A DNA stretch of 19,726 nucleotides from Pseudomonadota bacterium (GCA_021798395.1 JAJZHS010000009.1:1-19726), one strand, 5' to 3'; shown: positions 9,248 through 17,209, counted from the stretch's first letter. Made by a program: numbers and translations. The notes: generated from the sequence alone by a model not told the origin.

Positions 9248-10182
9248 GGCCGTGCCTCCAGTTCGCGCACCTGGGTGTAGAGAAACAGCGCGAGCGGCAC
9301 CAGCAGCACGCCGACCATGGCCACGGTGACCGCCGCGGCCATCGGCCAGTCCATGTTGTTGAAGAACTGGTCCCACATGACGCGTCCGAGCATCAGCGTG
9401 CTGGCGCCGCCGAGCAGCTCGGGAATCACGTACTCGCCCACCGCCGGAATGAACACCAGCAGGCAGCCGGCGACGATGCCGCCGAGCGACAGCGGCAGGG
9501 TGATGCGCACGAACGCATCCCACGGGCGCGCGCCGAGGTCGTACGCCGCCTCGAGCAGCGACAGGTCCATCTTCTCCAGGTGCGCGTACAGCGGCATGAT
9601 CATGAACGGCAGGTACGAATAGACCATGCCGATGTAGACGCCGGTCGTCGTGTGGTACAGGTGAAGCGGTTGCGCGATCACGTGCAGCGCCAGCAGCACC
9701 CGGTTGAGGAAGCCGTCGTCGCGCAGGATGCCGATCCAGGCGTAGACCCGGATCAGGAACGAGGTCCAGAACGGCAGCATCACCCCGAGCAGCAGGATGC
9801 GGCGCCACGCCGGCGCCGAGCGCGCGATCGCATAGGCGAGCGGGTAGCCGAGCAGCAGGCACAGCACGGTCGTCAACCCGGCGATTCGCAGCGACGCCCA
9901 ATAGGTCTTCAGGTAGATATCGTCGCGCAGCAGGTGCACGTAATGATGGATCTGCAACCGCATGTCGAGCACGCCGGCGTGCAGGGTGAACAGCGGCGTG
10001 TACGGCGGGATGCCCATGCGCGACTGCGCCAGGCTGATTTTCAGCACCAGCAGGAACGGCACGACGAACAGCAGCAGCAGCGCGGCGAAGGGAATTCCGA
10101 TGGCCAGCGCGCGGCCGCTCGGCAGGATGCAGCGCAGTGTGGCGAGCGCGCGCCGCAGCGCGGAGGAGGGGGAAGGCTTCAT
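9244..10182 (-). CDS. potB: PotB-like ABC transporter permease
   Basis: A 312-residue permease with a cytoplasmic N-terminus followed by a strong first membrane span (LAIGIPFAALLLLFVVPFLL) and about six spans in all. The EAA loop is LLEAAYDLGARPWDAFVRIT. TLPLSLGGIVAGCLLVFIPA and GEYVIPELLGG are typical of the PotB/PotH family. The frame is open further upstream to 10374, but the ATG at 10182 is chosen because it lies 7 bp after the PotA stop, follows a normal N-terminus, and the extension overlaps PotA. It pairs with the PotC-like permease. Confidence 0.9.
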   Translation of the reverse strand: MKPSPSSALRRALATLRCILPSGRALAIGIPFAALLLLFVVPFLLVLKISLAQSRMGIPPYTPLFTLHAGVLDMRLQIHHYVHLLRDDIYLKTYWASLRIAGLTTVLCLLLGYPLAYAIARSAPAWRRILLLGVMLPFWTSFLIRVYAWIGILRDDGFLNRVLLALHVIAQPLHLYHTTTGVYIGMVYSYLPFMIMPLYAHLEKMDLSLLEAAYDLGARPWDAFVRITLPLSLGGIVAGCLLVFIPAVGEYVIPELLGGASTLMLGRVMWDQFFNNMDWPMAAAVTVAMVGVLLVPLALFLYTQVRELEARP

Positions 10183-10189
10183 GACGCTC

Positions 10190-11335
10190 TCATGGCTGGT
10201 GACCGAGGACCACGACGGCGGTCGCGTCCCACGCGAAATAGACCTTCTCGTCGCGCGCCGGAAGCGCGCAACCGGCGTTCGCGATGCGTGCGATGAGTTC
10301 CATGCCGTTGCGCAGGCGCATGTGGACCATGGCGTGGCTGCCGAGATAGGCGACGCCGCTGATTGTGCCGCCAACCCAGTTGTGCGGCCGGCCCGGCGGG
10401 CGGCGCGATAGGGTGATCTGTTCGGGTCGGATCGACAGCGTGACGCCCATTCCCTGCGGGCCGCTGATGCCGTGGCTGACGTAGGCCGTCGCGTCGGCGT
10501 CGGTGCAGCGCACGACCACGTGGTCGGCCTCGTCCTCGACGACGACGCCGTCGAGGAAATTCGACACGCCGACGAAATCGGCCGCGAACACGCTGGTCGG
10601 ATGCTCGTAGATCTCGCGCGCGGCGCCGACCTGCACCAGCCTGCCCTCGGTCATCACGGCCATGCGATGCGCCATCGCCATCGCTTCTTCCTGGTCGTGC
10701 GTGACGAGCACGCAGGTGACGCCGACGCGCTCGATGATCTGCTTGAGCTGGATCTGCGTGCTGCGCCGGATCTTGCGGTCGAGCGCCGACATCGGTTCGT
10801 CGAGGAGCAGCAGCTTCGGGCGCTTGATCAGCGAGCGGGCCAGCGCGACGCGCTGCTGCTGGCCGCCCGACAGCTGCGCCGGCTTGCGCTGCGCGTAGCG
10901 CTCCATCTGCACCAGTTCCAGGGCCTCGGCGACGCGTTCGTTGCGCGCGCGCGCGCTGATGCCGCGCTCCTGGCGCAGGCCGAACGCCACGTTGGCCTGC
11001 ACGCTCATATGCGGAAACAGCGCGTAGGACTGGAACATCATGTTCACCGGCCTGTGGTACGGCGCGACGTGCTCGATCGGTTCGCCGTCGAGCACGATGT
11101 GCCCCGAAGTCGGCTGCTCGAAGCCGGCGAGCATGCGCAGCAGCGTCGACTTGCCGCAACCCGAGCTGCCGAGCAGGGCGAAGATCTCGCTGCGTCCGAT
11201 CGTCAGGTCGACCGCATCGACCGCGACGGTCGGGCCGTAGCACTTGCGCAGGCCGCTGAGCTGCAGAAACGGGGCGCCGGGGCCGACCGGCGCCGCGGCG
11301 GCCGCCGCATCAGGCGCGGGGTTCGGGGAAGACAT
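10190..11335 (-). CDS. potA: PotA-like ABC transporter ATP-binding protein
   Basis: A 381-residue ATPase that powers the importer. Walker A is GSSGCGKST (56-64), the ABC signature LSGGQQQR (155-162), Walker B LLLLDE (175-180, Glu180) and the switch histidine His213 in VTHDQEE. The C-terminal third (from about 240) is the TOBE-type regulatory region of the PotA/PotG group, with SIRPEQITL. The N-terminus has an alanine/proline-rich extension of about 20 residues. The start overlaps the amidase 3' end by 26 bp, which suggests translational coupling, though an internal start after the Ala-rich stretch is conceivable. Confidence 0.92.
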   Translation of the reverse strand: MSSPNPAPDAAAAAAPVGPGAPFLQLSGLRKCYGPTVAVDAVDLTIGRSEIFALLGSSGCGKSTLLRMLAGFEQPTSGHIVLDGEPIEHVAPYHRPVNMMFQSYALFPHMSVQANVAFGLRQERGISARARNERVAEALELVQMERYAQRKPAQLSGGQQQRVALARSLIKRPKLLLLDEPMSALDRKIRRSTQIQLKQIIERVGVTCVLVTHDQEEAMAMAHRMAVMTEGRLVQVGAAREIYEHPTSVFAADFVGVSNFLDGVVVEDEADHVVVRCTDADATAYVSHGISGPQGMGVTLSIRPEQITLSRRPPGRPHNWVGGTISGVAYLGSHAMVHMRLRNGMELIARIANAGCALPARDEKVYFAWDATAVVVLGHQP

Positions 11336-12743
11336 GGGTGTAGAAGCCGGTAACGTCCGCTGCCGCGTGGTTCGCCGCGACCTGGAACACCGCGTGGTCC
11401 TGATACGGTGCGGCGACGATCTGCATCGAGGTTGGCACGCCCGTGCCGGCTCGACCGGTCGGCGCGGCGATCACCGGATAGCGCCCGAGCAGGTTGAACG
11501 GCGGCGTCGCCGTCCAGCCGAGGAAGCCTTCGAGCTGCGCATCGCCGACCGCGACGGTCGGATCGACGCTGGGATCGAAGTCGGCCTCGACCGCGGTCGT
11601 GAACGTCGTCGGGCAGATGAACGCCCGGTAGCCCGCGCCCCACACCTTGCGCTCCATGTCCTGGTGCAGCCGCGACGCGCACGCCGCCGCGGCGGCGATC
11701 GACTGCGGCTTTCCGGCGAACTTCTCCCAGGTCGCGCGAACGTAGGTCGTCAGGCGTGCGCGTTCGTCTTCGGGCATGGTCGCGAGGTATTCGCCGTAGT
11801 ACAGGCCGAAGATTCCGGCGACGAGCACGTCGCTGATGGCGTCGAGGTCCCAGCGGATGTCGACCGGCTCGATCACCGCGCCGCGCCGGCGCAGGCCGTC
11901 GAGCGCCCGGTGCAGGTTGCGGCGCACGTCCGGGCAGACGCCCGCGCAGCCCAGGGTGTCGCTGTACGCGATGCGCCATCCGGCGAGATCGTCGTAGGTC
12001 TGCGGCAGGCCGGCGAAGGGCAGCGCGGCGTAGCTGGCCGGATGCGGCCCGGCCATGACGTTGAGCATCAGCACGAGATCTTCGAAGGTGCGCGCCAGCG
12101 GACCCTCGACGGCAAAGGCGAACAGTTCGTCGCCCGGCGCGCAGGGGATGCGGCCGAACGGCGGCCGGTAGCCGTACAGGCCCTGGAACGCCGCCGGCAT
12201 GCGGATCGAACCGGCCATGTCGCTTCCGGTCCCCAGCGGCGCGCAGCCTGCGGCGAGCGCAGCGGCCGTTCCGCCGCTCGACCCGCCGCAGGTGTAGCGC
12301 AGGTTCCATGGGTTGCGCGTCACGCCCCAGCGCCGGCTCCAGGTCTGGCCCAGGCAGGAGAACTCCGGGGTGGTCGTCTGGATGTGCGGGATCGCGCCGG
12401 CGTCGAGCAGCTTGTCGATGATCGGGTGGTTCTCCTCGGGGATCCGGTCCTGCACCAGCGAGCCGTAGGTCGTGCGCCAGCCGCGCACCGCGGTCTCCTC
12501 CTTCACGGCCACCGGGACGCCTTCGAGCGCGCGCGCCGTGCCGTTGCGGTAGCGGCGCGCCGATTCCTCCGCGGCGGCCATCGCCGAGTCGGCGAAGATC
12601 GCCGTCGTCGCGTTCAGCGTCTCGCGCTGGGCGTGCGCGGCGTCGAGCACCGCGCGCATCAGTTGCGGCGGGGAGAGGGTTCCCGCTTGGAAGCGGCGCA
12701 CCGCGTCGCCGGCGGACAGGTAACGAAGTTCGGAATCAGGCAA
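11310..12743 (-). CDS. Amidase-signature family amide hydrolase
   Basis: A 477-residue amidase-signature enzyme with a complete Ser-cisSer-Lys triad: Lys81 in GVPVAVKEE, the Ser155/156 pair in TCGGSSGG, and nucleophile Ser179 in GTGSDMAGSIR. The loop before the nucleophile reads Met-Ala-Gly, where many relatives have Thr/Ile-Gly-Gly. The family hydrolyses carboxamides to acid and amine, and includes GatA, which needs partner subunits absent here. There is no signal peptide, so it acts in the cytoplasm. Its place between an outer-membrane protein (21 bp upstream) and an importer ATPase (26-bp overlap) makes hydrolysis of the imported ligand the best guess. The actual substrate cannot be read from the sequence. 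Confidence 0.88.
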   Translation of the reverse strand: MPDSELRYLSAGDAVRRFQAGTLSPPQLMRAVLDAAHAQRETLNATTAIFADSAMAAAEESARRYRNGTARALEGVPVAVKEETAVRGWRTTYGSLVQDRIPEENHPIIDKLLDAGAIPHIQTTTPEFSCLGQTWSRRWGVTRNPWNLRYTCGGSSGGTAAALAAGCAPLGTGSDMAGSIRMPAAFQGLYGYRPPFGRIPCAPGDELFAFAVEGPLARTFEDLVLMLNVMAGPHPASYAALPFAGLPQTYDDLAGWRIAYSDTLGCAGVCPDVRRNLHRALDGLRRRGAVIEPVDIRWDLDAISDVLVAGIFGLYYGEYLATMPEDERARLTTYVRATWEKFAGKPQSIAAAAACASRLHQDMERKVWGAGYRAFICPTTFTTAVEADFDPSVDPTVAVGDAQLEGFLGWTATPPFNLLGRYPVIAAPTGRAGTGVPTSMQIVAAPYQDHAVFQVAANHAAADVTGFYTHVFPEPRA

Positions 12744-12764
12744 GATGGTTCTCCGCGCAGTGGG

Positions 12765-14207
12765 TCAGAAGCTGTAAAGAAGCTCGGCGGCCAGGAGGTC
12801 GTTGCTCCGGCTCGACGTTCCGGGGCCGGTCGCGAAGACAGGATTGGTCGCGCCGTCGTGGCGGTACTCCATCTTGACCGTGACCTGGCGGGTCGGATAG
12901 AAGAGCAGGTCGCCGGTGAGCGCATAGCGTGCGGTGCCCCGGCAGCCCAGGCCGCCGTTGCCCGACGCCGCCATGCACGTCGGATCGACGCCGAAGCCGT
13001 TGAGCGGGTCGGACGAACCCGCGCCGTAGATGATGCCGGCGCCGCCTCCGCCGTTGGCGGTGTCGTTCAGGTAGTCGGCGCGCAGCGTCGCGCCCATGTG
13101 CCCGACGGCCGCCGTATTCCATTCGCGATGGCCGAGCACGGACACGCCGTACCAGCGCGCGGTGCCGCCGTTCCACGCGCCGCCGCCGAGTTCGCCGAAG
13201 TCGGCCTGCGCGTTGTACTGCGTCTTGTCTGCGGTGTACGTCAGGTCGGTTTCGACGTAGCGGTAGGTGCCGTAGGCCGACGGATTGGCGCACTGGTAGC
13301 CGAAGCCCGTCGTGCACCCGGGCGAGAACAGCGTGGAACGCCCCAGCGCGCCCGACACCCCGATATCCAGCGCGCTCGACACCGCGTCGTCGAAGCGGGC
13401 CGAAACGGTAGGCACGCGGTTGGCCTGCACCGTTGCCCCCGACGCCGTCACCGTGCTCGCCGCGGTGCGCAGTTGCTCGTTGCCGACGATGACCTGCCAG
13501 AAATGCGTGTAGGTCGAGTTCGATCCCTTGAGACCGATTCCGATCATGCCGGCCGGCTCGCTGAAATCGAACAGCAGGTTGTGGGTCAGCGTCAACATCA
13601 TGTTCGACGGCTGCGGCTCGTAGCCGGCGAGCGACTGCAGCAAACCGCCGAAAGCGGTCGTGTACAGGTTGATCGGGACGTTGATCTGCGCCTGGTTGAA
13701 GATGTTGTTGCCCAGAGCCCCCGATTCGCTTTGCGTCGACGACCCGGCGCCGCGGTTGGGCTCGATGACGATTTCGGCCGACGGCGCGGTGTCGCCGACG
13801 CCGAAGGTCTTCTTGATGTCGAGGTAGACGTCGCCGAAGCTGCTGTTGTAATAGTTGTAGACGCCCGGATCGTGGTTGACGAACTGGAATCCGGCCGAGT
13901 GCTGGTCGCGGTTGTAGACGTAGGTCGGGTCCAGATAGCCGGTCACGCTCAGACCGGCGACCGGGCCCTGCGTGGCGGCCTGCTCGAGCTGGCCGACGGT
14001 CAGCGACATGCGCGTGACCTTGCGCCGCATGGCGCGCAATTGCGCCGCGGGCAGCGCGCGCCGCAGCGCGGCCACTTCGGCGCGCAGCGCGCCGACCTCG
14101 CTGCGCAACTCCTGCATTTGCCGGGATTGGGTGGACGGGGTCGTGGCGCCGAATGCAGCGCCCTGCACGGCGACGCAAAGCGCCGCGGGAATGAAGATCT
14201 GCTTCAT
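12765..14207 (-). CDS. DUF3138-like outer-membrane beta-barrel protein
   Basis: A 480-residue exported protein that I match from memory to the DUF3138 family of Burkholderiales. It has a signal peptide (residues 1-20, cleavage probably after AAFG), then a heptad-rich coiled-coil segment (RSEVGALRAEVAALRRAL, about 35-52). The rest is rich in alternating beta-strand sequence with many Tyr, Asn and Gly. It ends in AELLYSF, the aromatic C-terminus typical of outer-membrane barrels. This resembles a porin with an N-terminal trimer stalk. Two cysteine pairs (298/306 and 411/422) are unusual for a porin. It sits between the binding protein and the amidase in the operon, so a channel for the imported substrate is likely. 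ATG 14207 is preferred over 14276 because it begins the signal peptide. Confidence 0.82.
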   Translation of the reverse strand: MKQIFIPAALCVAVQGAAFGATTPSTQSRQMQELRSEVGALRAEVAALRRALPAAQLRAMRRKVTRMSLTVGQLEQAATQGPVAGLSVTGYLDPTYVYNRDQHSAGFQFVNHDPGVYNYYNSSFGDVYLDIKKTFGVGDTAPSAEIVIEPNRGAGSSTQSESGALGNNIFNQAQINVPINLYTTAFGGLLQSLAGYEPQPSNMMLTLTHNLLFDFSEPAGMIGIGLKGSNSTYTHFWQVIVGNEQLRTAASTVTASGATVQANRVPTVSARFDDAVSSALDIGVSGALGRSTLFSPGCTTGFGYQCANPSAYGTYRYVETDLTYTADKTQYNAQADFGELGGGAWNGGTARWYGVSVLGHREWNTAAVGHMGATLRADYLNDTANGGGGAGIIYGAGSSDPLNGFGVDPTCMAASGNGGLGCRGTARYALTGDLLFYPTRQVTVKMEYRHDGATNPVFATGPGTSSRSNDLLAAELLYSF

Positions 14208-14240
14208 GATGATTCCTGAACGAGGCGTAGGGAGGTCCGC

Positions 14241-14267
14241 CGCGCTGCGGCCAGTGGCCGCGGCGCG
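14241..14267. other. Strong intercistronic hairpin between the binding-protein and DUF3138 genes
   Basis: The arms CGCGCTGCGGCC (14241-14252) and GGCCGCGGCGCG (14256-14267) surround a 3-base loop. Eleven of twelve positions are Watson-Crick pairs; the other is T/G on the plus strand and A/C on the transcribed strand. No T-run follows, so it is more like an intercistronic stem than a full terminator. It could protect the upstream binding-protein message. Confidence 0.6.
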
Positions 14268-14292
14268 TGACGACACGCAAGACGACGGGGTC

Positions 14293-15402
14293 TCAGTCGG
14301 CCTTGAGCTGCAGCCAGAGATGCGTTTCGAGACGCTGGATGGACGTCGGCAACGGCTTGGTGACGAACAGCCGCGCGAACATCGCCCCTGACGGGTAGAT
14401 CGCCGGATCGGACAGCTCGGCCGGCTTGATCAGCGGCTTGGCGCTGGGCACCGCGCTGGGATACGAGGTGGTGTTGGTCAAGTCCGCGCTCTGCTTGGCC
14501 GAGAGCACGAAATTGATGTATTTCATCGCGTTTCCGGGATGCGGCGCGTCGGCCGGAACGGCCATCATGTCGAACCAGATCGGCGCGCCTTCACGCGGGA
14601 TGACGTAGCGGATGTGGTAAGGCTTGTGCGCGCTCTGCGCCGCCTGGCGCGCGACGTTGACGTCGCCGGACCAGCCCAGGGCGAGGCAGATGTCGTTGCT
14701 GGCCAGGTCGTTGATGTACGAGCCGACGTTGAACTCGGTGATGTACGGCCGGATGCGCGTCAGCAGGCGATACGCCGCCCGGTAGTCGGCCGGATTCGTG
14801 CTGTTCGGGTTCTTGTGCAGATAGACGAGGGCCATGCCGAACACGTCGATCGGGGAATCGAGCACCGACACGCCGCAGCCCTTGAGCTTGGACACCAGCG
14901 CCGGGTCGAAGAGCAGCGCCAGGGAGTCGAGCGGCTGCTTGCTGCCCAGTGCGCGCTGCACGTCCTGGACGTTGACGCCGAGCCCGTCGGTGCCCCAGCT
15001 CCAGGGCACGCCGTATGCGTTGCCCGGGTCGTCCTGCGCCAGCAGATGCATGATCTTCGGGTCGAGCAGGTCGAGGTTGGGGATCAGCTTCTTGTCGAGC
15101 TTCTGGTAGATCCCGGCCTGGACTTGGCGGGCCCAGTACGGATTCGACGGCACCACCACGTCGTAGCCCGAGTCGCCCGCGAGCAACTTGGCCTGCAGCG
15201 TGTCGTTGGAATCGAATTCCTGGTACCGGACGGTGATTCCGGTCGCCTTCTCGAATTCGGCGTTGGTGTTCTTGCCGATCGAATTGCCCCAGTTGTAGAC
15301 GTTGACCACGGGTTGCCCGGCCATTGCCGAGCCGCTGGTGCCGGCCGCCACGAGCAGCGCCGCGACGACCGATCGCAGCACGCGCCTGCTTGCCTGTCTC
15401 AT
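14293..15402 (-). CDS. potF: PotF/PotD-like periplasmic substrate-binding protein
   Basis: A 369-residue periplasmic binding protein with a Sec signal peptide (1-28, cleavage after AMA). Its length and sequence follow E. coli PotF: VYNWG near the mature N-terminus, YDVVVPS, KGCGVSVLDSP, YINDLASNDICLALGWSGD, WFDMMAVPAD. By my recollection of PotF, the ligand-contacting Trp244, Asp247 and Asp278 are kept at the same numbers. The Ser-Asp-Tyr after the first tryptophan is Gly39-Asn40-Ser41 here, and Phe276 is Trp. The pocket therefore keeps amine-binding acids but is changed elsewhere, so the ligand may be a modified polyamine. It is the first gene of the six-gene operon, and the strong ribosome site at 15409-15414 suits high expression. 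Confidence 0.9.
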   Translation of the reverse strand: MRQASRRVLRSVVAALLVAAGTSGSAMAGQPVVNVYNWGNSIGKNTNAEFEKATGITVRYQEFDSNDTLQAKLLAGDSGYDVVVPSNPYWARQVQAGIYQKLDKKLIPNLDLLDPKIMHLLAQDDPGNAYGVPWSWGTDGLGVNVQDVQRALGSKQPLDSLALLFDPALVSKLKGCGVSVLDSPIDVFGMALVYLHKNPNSTNPADYRAAYRLLTRIRPYITEFNVGSYINDLASNDICLALGWSGDVNVARQAAQSAHKPYHIRYVIPREGAPIWFDMMAVPADAPHPGNAMKYINFVLSAKQSADLTNTTSYPSAVPSAKPLIKPAELSDPAIYPSGAMFARLFVTKPLPTSIQRLETHLWLQLKAD

Positions 15403-15408
15403 GCTTGT

Positions 15409-15414
15409 CTCCTT
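15409..15414 (-). promoter_or_regulatory. Shine-Dalgarno of the binding-protein gene
   Basis: AAGGAG on the minus strand, six bases before the ATG at 15402. It decides the start in favour of the signal-peptide methionine over the in-frame ATG at 15447. Confidence 0.75.
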
Positions 15415-15494
15415 GTCTCTTGTATTCGGGTATTCAGGCCTGTGCATGCCTCGGGCCTTGGGGAGATTCTGGTCGAGCGTGCCGCGCCAGGGTG

Positions 15495-15536
15495 CCCTCT
15501 CCGAGGGAGGGCATGCATCGCTTTTCGCCCCCTCGG
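15495..15536. other. Two mutually exclusive hairpins upstream of the PotF-like gene
   Basis: CCCTC-TCC-GAGGG lies at 15495-15507. A longer stem pairs CCGAGGGAGG (15501-15510) with CCCCCTCGG (15528-15536) around one bulged A. They share bases 15501-15507 and cannot form together. They lie in the 183-bp gap between the protease stop and the binding-protein start, so they could end the upstream transcript or act in the operon leader. No T-run follows either one. Confidence 0.4.
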
Positions 15537-15585
15537 TCTCGCTTCTGCCGGATCGCTCCCGCGCCGCGCCGGAGGGCCTGCGTGC

Positions 15586-16158
15586 TCAGCCGCCGTTCAG
15601 CCGCAGCAGCATGCGGCCGCCCTGCTCGATCATCTGCATGCGCGCGAGCACGTTCATGCCCAGCAGGGCGGTGCCGGGCAGCATGTGGGGCAGCACCGCC
15701 ACCCGCACGTCGCGCGCGCTGAAAGGCCCGAATCGCAGGGCGCGGGCCAGCGCCATGCAGCCGGTCGTGCTCCCGTTGGCGGTTTGCGAGGCAATGCCCT
15801 CGCAGCCGGACAGTCGCATCCGTTCGGCCTCGGCCGCGGAGACGGACACGGTCGAGGCTCCGGTATCGACCATGAAGGTGATCGGAACGCCGTTGATCGA
15901 TCCGGGAAGGGTGTAGTTGCCCGAGCGGTCGGGGCTGAGCAGCACCGCGTTCGCCTCGACCGAGCGCACGTGCACCCGCTGGAATCCGGGAATCAGGCTC
16001 TGCACCAGCAGGTACAGCGCGCCGCCGATCAGCAACCAGAGCACGACCATCGACAACATTCCGGCCGGCGGCCGGCGCGGCGGGACGTACCCTGGAGGGG
16101 GCCCCGCCGGGGGTTGCTGCCGAGTCTGCCTGAACCAGTCGCGGTCGCGAATTCCCAT
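15586..16158 (-). CDS. Membrane-anchored retropepsin-like aspartic protease
   Basis: A 190-residue protein with a proline-rich cytoplasmic N-terminus (1-33), one membrane span (about 34-56, MLSMVVLWLLIGGALYLLV), then a single clan-AA aspartic protease domain. The catalytic motif is VDTGAS (97-102, Asp98), followed by an ALLGMNVL segment (164-171) typical of these retroviral-type proteases. Such proteins work as dimers with one Asp from each chain, probably facing the periplasm. Four cysteine or methionine-rich positions after the active site give no further clue. It lies 73 bp downstream of the YceI-like gene on the same strand. Its substrate is unknown and it is probably not linked to the transporter. 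Confidence 0.85.
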   Translation of the reverse strand: MGIRDRDWFRQTRQQPPAGPPPGYVPPRRPPAGMLSMVVLWLLIGGALYLLVQSLIPGFQRVHVRSVEANAVLLSPDRSGNYTLPGSINGVPITFMVDTGASTVSVSAAEAERMRLSGCEGIASQTANGSTTGCMALARALRFGPFSARDVRVAVLPHMLPGTALLGMNVLARMQMIEQGGRMLLRLNGG

Positions 16159-16231
16159 GCCGGCGATTGTGCACCATCCGCGTGCGTCCGGCGCGTCGGA
16201 AGCACGATCGCCCCGCCCCGGGCCTGGCCGC

Positions 16232-16909
16232 TCAGGGGCCTTGGCGGAACGACGTCCCCGGCACAGTGGAACCGCGGGCGCGCACGAACTCGGCCTCGAT
16301 GCGCACGTGCACCGTGTCGCCGATGAACCCGGGCCACGCGCGCAGGCCGAGCTGTGCGCGCGAAAACGTTCCCCGCGCCGAAAAGCCCAGCGTCGGCGCC
16401 CCGGTGACGGCGTCGATGCCGTAGCCGTTGAAGCGCACGCGCAGGACCAGCGGCGCGCGTGAGCGGCCCAGCGTCAGGACTCCCGGCAGGTCTCCGCGGT
16501 CGCGTCCGGTGGGGCGCCAGCCGGACGCGTTCCAGTCGATGTGCGCGCGCCTGGCCGAGTCGAGCATCGACGGCCCGCGCAGTTCGGCGTCGAGCGCGGC
16601 GTCGTTGGTGTCGATGCTGGCCGTGTCCACGCGGGCCAGCACGCGCGCGTGCGCGATGCCTTCCGGCGGCCACACCAAGCGTCCGGAAACCCGGTCGAAG
16701 CGCATGGTGAACTGCGAAAAGCCGAGGTGATCGACGCTGAAGATCACGCTGCAGTGGCGTGGATCGATGGCATAGATCCCCGGGGCGACGCTTGCGTACC
16801 GGCGATCCTGCTGCCGGGCGAAGCCGTGCAGAACCGCGCAGGCGCTCAGCAGGCTGACGCCGGCCAGCACCAGAAGTGCGCGTGCGCGGGAAAGGTGGGG
16901 CCTTCGCAT
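16232..16909 (-). CDS. YceI-family lipoprotein
   Basis: A 225-residue protein with a lipoprotein signal peptide (lipobox LLSAC, acylated Cys24) followed by a YceI domain. Typical family stretches are YAIDPRHCSVIFSVDHLGFSQF near the start of the domain, then ATGs of conserved FDRVSGRLVW and a closing beta strand near VRIEAEFVRAR. YceI proteins are periplasmic lipocalin-like barrels that bind long isoprenoid or amide-type lipids; some respond to stress. Here the protein is probably tethered to a membrane. It is divergent from the aldehyde dehydrogenase gene across a 312-bp regulatory region and precedes the protease gene. The ATG at 16909 is the one that begins the signal peptide. The frame stays open far upstream without meaning. 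Confidence 0.88.
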   Translation of the reverse strand: MRRPHLSRARALLVLAGVSLLSACAVLHGFARQQDRRYASVAPGIYAIDPRHCSVIFSVDHLGFSQFTMRFDRVSGRLVWPPEGIAHARVLARVDTASIDTNDAALDAELRGPSMLDSARRAHIDWNASGWRPTGRDRGDLPGVLTLGRSRAPLVLRVRFNGYGIDAVTGAPTLGFSARGTFSRAQLGLRAWPGFIGDTVHVRIEAEFVRARGSTVPGTSFRQGP

Positions 16910-16979
16910 GCGGGGGATTCGACGCTGCGCGATGTGCGCCGGTGCATTGTCCACCATCGCGCTGCGCGACGGCGCCGAC

Positions 16980-17034
16980 TGTCGCAGTTTGCGATCCGTC
17001 GCGACAACGCGGGTGTCGCGCGCTGTCGCGCGAC
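16980..17034. promoter_or_regulatory. Candidate upstream activator sites (TGTCGC/GCGACA repeats)
   Basis: Three dyads sit close together: TCGCA-GTT-TGCGA (16982-16994, inside TGTCGCAGTTTGCGATC), GTCGCGAC (16998-17005) and GTCGCGCGAC (17025-17034), plus a further TGTCGC at 17014. They end about 93 bp upstream of the sigma-54-like promoter, the usual distance for an enhancer-binding protein such as an AcoR-type activator. The activator gene is not in the window. Confidence 0.5.
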
Positions 17035-17127
17035 GGCGCCGCAACGGGCTCCGGTGAAACCCTGAGCGTGTTCGCCAAGTCCTTGTCAATGCACGCGAAT
17101 TGCGCGTGCCGCGGCGCGCGGCAGGGC

Positions 17128-17143
17128 TGGCACGGAACGTGTA
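17128..17143 (+). promoter_or_regulatory. Sigma-54-like (-24/-12) promoter for the aldehyde dehydrogenase operon
   Basis: TGGCACG-GAAC-GTGTA. The -24 half is a perfect match to TGGCACG and the spacing is right. The -12 half matches TTGCW at only three of five positions, with the key G kept and C replaced by T. It would start transcription near 17155, about 67 bases before the ATG. Confidence 0.45.
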
Positions 17144-17209
17144 AGAGAAGAGGCGACTGCAGTTGTGCAGCCCCAGCCCAACGTCGACGTAACGACGATC
17201 GATTCCGAC

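Noticed and set aside
11244..14219. A 991-codon open frame on the plus strand opposite the amidase and DUF3138 genes
   Set aside because: Same reason: antisense to genes with clear motifs, arginine- and alanine-rich, no recognisable family feature.
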